From an uncultured Clostridium sp. (GTDB lineage Bacteria; Bacillota; Clostridia; Clostridiales; Clostridiaceae): a stretch of DNA of 6,879 bases. Every line of letters starts with the position of its first letter. Position 1 is the stretch's first letter. The position numbers and the translations under genes are program-made. Shown piece after piece: positions 5,285-6,879 of this stretch. The stretch is taken from NCBI RefSeq assembly GCF_937920395.1, contig NZ_CALEVF010000366.1:1-6879 (forward strand), read 5' to 3'. The notes under the pieces are model-generated. The model did no database searches and had not been told where the DNA came from. It saw only the letters and a program-made list of their open reading frames with translations.

Positions 5285-6879
5285 ATGATAAGTACAAATA
5301 ATATAAGTTTAAGATACGGTGCTCGTAAATTATTTGATAATGTTAATATAAAATTTAATCCTGGTAATTGTTATGGATTAATTGGCGCTAATGGTTCTGG
5401 TAAATCAACATTTCTTAAAATACTATCAGGCGATATTGAAGCTAATACTGGAGAAGTTTTTATAACTCCCGGAGAAAGACTTGCAGTTTTAAAGCAAGAT
5501 CATTTTGAATTTGATGAGAATGAAGTTCTTAACACAGTAATGATGGGACATGTAAGATTGTTTGAAATAATGAAAGAAAAAGATGATTTATATGCAAAAC
5601 TAGACTTTACTGATGAGGATGGAATTAGAGCTTCAGTACTAGAGGGTGAATTTGCAGAACTTAATGGATGGGAAGCTGAATCAGAAGCTTCAACACTACT
5701 TATGGGTCTTGGAATAACTGAAGATCTTCAAAAAAAGAAAATGAAAGAACTAACAGGATCAGAAAAAGTTAAGGTGCTTCTTGCTCAAACTTTATTCGGA
5801 AAACCTGATATTCTATTACTAGATGAGCCTACAAACAATTTGGATGTAAAATCTAAAAATTGGCTTGAAAGTTTCTTGCTCAATTTTGAGAGTACAGTTA
5901 TAGTTGTTTCCCATGATAGACATTTTTTGAACAAAGTATGTACTCATGTTGCTGATATAGATTTTAGCAAGATTCAATTATTTGTTGGAAATTATGATTT
6001 TTGGTATGAATCTAGTCAATTAGCCCTTCAAATGGCTAAAGATCAAAACAAGAAAAAAGAAGAAAAAATTGCAGAACTTCAAAACTTTATTGCAAGATTT
6101 AGTTCTAATGCATCTAAAGCAAAACAAGCTACTTCTCGTAAAAAGCAATTAGACAAATTAACTTTAGATGATATAAAACCATCTTCTCGTAAATATCCGT
6201 TTGTTGGATTTAAACCAGAAAGAGAAGCAGGAAATGATTTGTTAACAGTTGAGAACTTAAGTAAAACTGTAGATGGAGAAGTTCTTCTTGATAATGTATC
6301 TTTCATAGTTAGTAAGGGTGATAAGATTGCATTTACAGGAGCCGATGAAATAGCTAAAACTACATTATTTAAGATATTAATGGGTGAGATGGAGCCAGAT
6401 AGTGGTGAAGTTAAATGGGGAATTACTACAACTCAAGCTTATTTACCAAAAGATAATACAGATTATTTCTACAGTATAGATTGTAGCTTAGTTGATTGGC
6501 TTCGTCAGTATTCTGAGGATAAGGCTGAAAGTTTTATTAGAGGTTTTTTAGGTAGAATGCTTTTCTCAGGAGAAGAAGCTCTTAAAAAAGCTAGTGTATT
6601 ATCTGGTGGAGAAAAAGTTAGATGTATGTTATCTAAAATGATGCTTAGTAATGCTAATGTATTAATATTTGATGAGCCTACTAATCATTTAGATTTAGAA
6701 TCTATTACTGCTTTAAACAATGGTATGACGAGTTTTACTGGAACGATGTTATTAACGTCTCAGGATTCTCAGCTAGTTGCAACAGTTGCAAATAGAATAA
6801 TTGAGATTACACCTAAGGGATTAATGGATAAAATAATGACTTATGATGAATTTGTAGAAAATGATGAAGTTCAAAAAGA
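5285..6879 (+). CDS. ykpA: ABC-F ATPase, YbiT/YkpA type (3' end beyond window)
   Basis: A soluble protein with two ABC ATPase domains and no membrane segment; ABC-F proteins act on the ribosome as translation factors. The frame stays open for 531 codons to the window end; its last residues (YDEFVENDEVQK) match the end region of Bacillus YkpA as I remember it, so probably only about ten codons are missing. Domain 1: Walker A GANGSGKST (34-42), signature LTGSE (156-160), Walker B LLLDE (177-181), switch H210. The inter-domain linker (about 242-316) is charged and contains FIARFSSNASKAKQATSRKK, a block typical of the YbiT/YkpA group. Domain 2: Walker A is degenerate, GADEIAKTT (352-360), signature LSGGE (439-443) is normal, Walker B FDE (462-464) is kept, and the switch His is replaced by Gln (Q493 in TSQDSQ). 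It is unlike the antibiotic-resistance ABC-F subgroups. It has its own promoter and leader. Confidence 0.94.
   Translation, partial: MISTNNISLRYGARKLFDNVNIKFNPGNCYGLIGANGSGKSTFLKILSGDIEANTGEVFITPGERLAVLKQDHFEFDENEVLNTVMMGHVRLFEIMKEKDDLYAKLDFTDEDGIRASVLEGEFAELNGWEAESEASTLLMGLGITEDLQKKKMKELTGSEKVKVLLAQTLFGKPDILLLDEPTNNLDVKSKNWLESFLLNFESTVIVVSHDRHFLNKVCTHVADIDFSKIQLFVGNYDFWYESSQLALQMAKDQNKKKEEKIAELQNFIARFSSNASKAKQATSRKKQLDKLTLDDIKPSSRKYPFVGFKPEREAGNDLLTVENLSKTVDGEVLLDNVSFIVSKGDKIAFTGADEIAKTTLFKILMGEMEPDSGEVKWGITTTQAYLPKDNTDYFYSIDCSLVDWLRQYSEDKAESFIRGFLGRMLFSGEEALKKASVLSGGEKVRCMLSKMMLSNANVLIFDEPTNHLDLESITALNNGMTSFTGTMLLTSQDSQLVATVANRIIEITPKGLMDKIMTYDEFVENDEVQK

Noticed and set aside
6079..6306. 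A 75-codon minus-strand frame inside the ABC-F gene
   Set aside because: It is the reverse of the linker-coding region of a clearly conserved protein, with no ribosome binding site or recognisable motif.
33..6879. CRISPR, transposon, phage, toxin-antitoxin or defence island
   Set aside because: No regularly spaced repeats, transposase, integrase, terminal repeats or recognised defence genes were seen. RecQ and the DEAD-box protein are of housekeeping type with complete domain sets, and base use is even across all genes.

Overview
The window looks like a piece of a low-GC Bacillota (Firmicutes) genome, most likely a Clostridium or close relative. The base composition is strongly AT-rich, codon use favours AGA for Arg and ATA for Ile, Shine-Dalgarno sites are strong (GGAGG/GAGAGG types), and every recognisable protein has its best remembered relatives in Clostridium/Bacillus. 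It appears to be the end of a draft contig: bases 1-32 are not genomic but match the Illumina TruSeq adapter, and genomic sequence starts at base 33 inside a gene. All confident genes are on the plus strand. There are five complete protein genes and two cut by the window edges.

Region 33-1650 is a signal-transduction cassette. It holds the C-terminal ATPase part of a LytS-type sensor histidine kinase (5' end missing), a LytTR-family DNA-binding response regulator, and a stand-alone CheY-like receiver. Short AT-rich perfect inverted repeats lie before each regulator gene and across the stop codon of the last one. The first two overlap promoter-like hexamers, so they are candidate operators, though such repeats also arise by chance in AT-rich DNA.

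Region 1651-5160 starts with an extended -10 promoter preceded by a pair of AAAGTTC direct repeats that resemble LytTR-type binding sites. It then carries recQ (a RecQ DNA helicase with RQC zinc site, HRDC domain and a C-terminal helix-turn-helix-like extension) and, 15 bp later, a divergent DEAD-box helicase resembling Bacillus YfmL/CshC whose motif II reads DEGD. The two helicases are probably co-transcribed.

Region 5161-6879 has another extended -10 promoter, a roughly 90-nt leader with mutually exclusive short hairpins, and an ABC-F ATPase of the YbiT/YkpA type cut off by the window end, probably only a few codons short of its C terminus. Its motifs suggest one canonical and one degenerate ATP site.

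No RNA genes, mobile elements, CRISPR arrays or convincing rho-independent terminators were seen, and no gap between genes exceeds about 155 bp. Most of the content is ordinary chromosomal housekeeping and regulation. I do not see a clearly new biological system; the points worth a second look are the regulatory repeats, the atypical helicase and ABC-F motifs, the degenerate kinase ATP lid and the adapter artefact.
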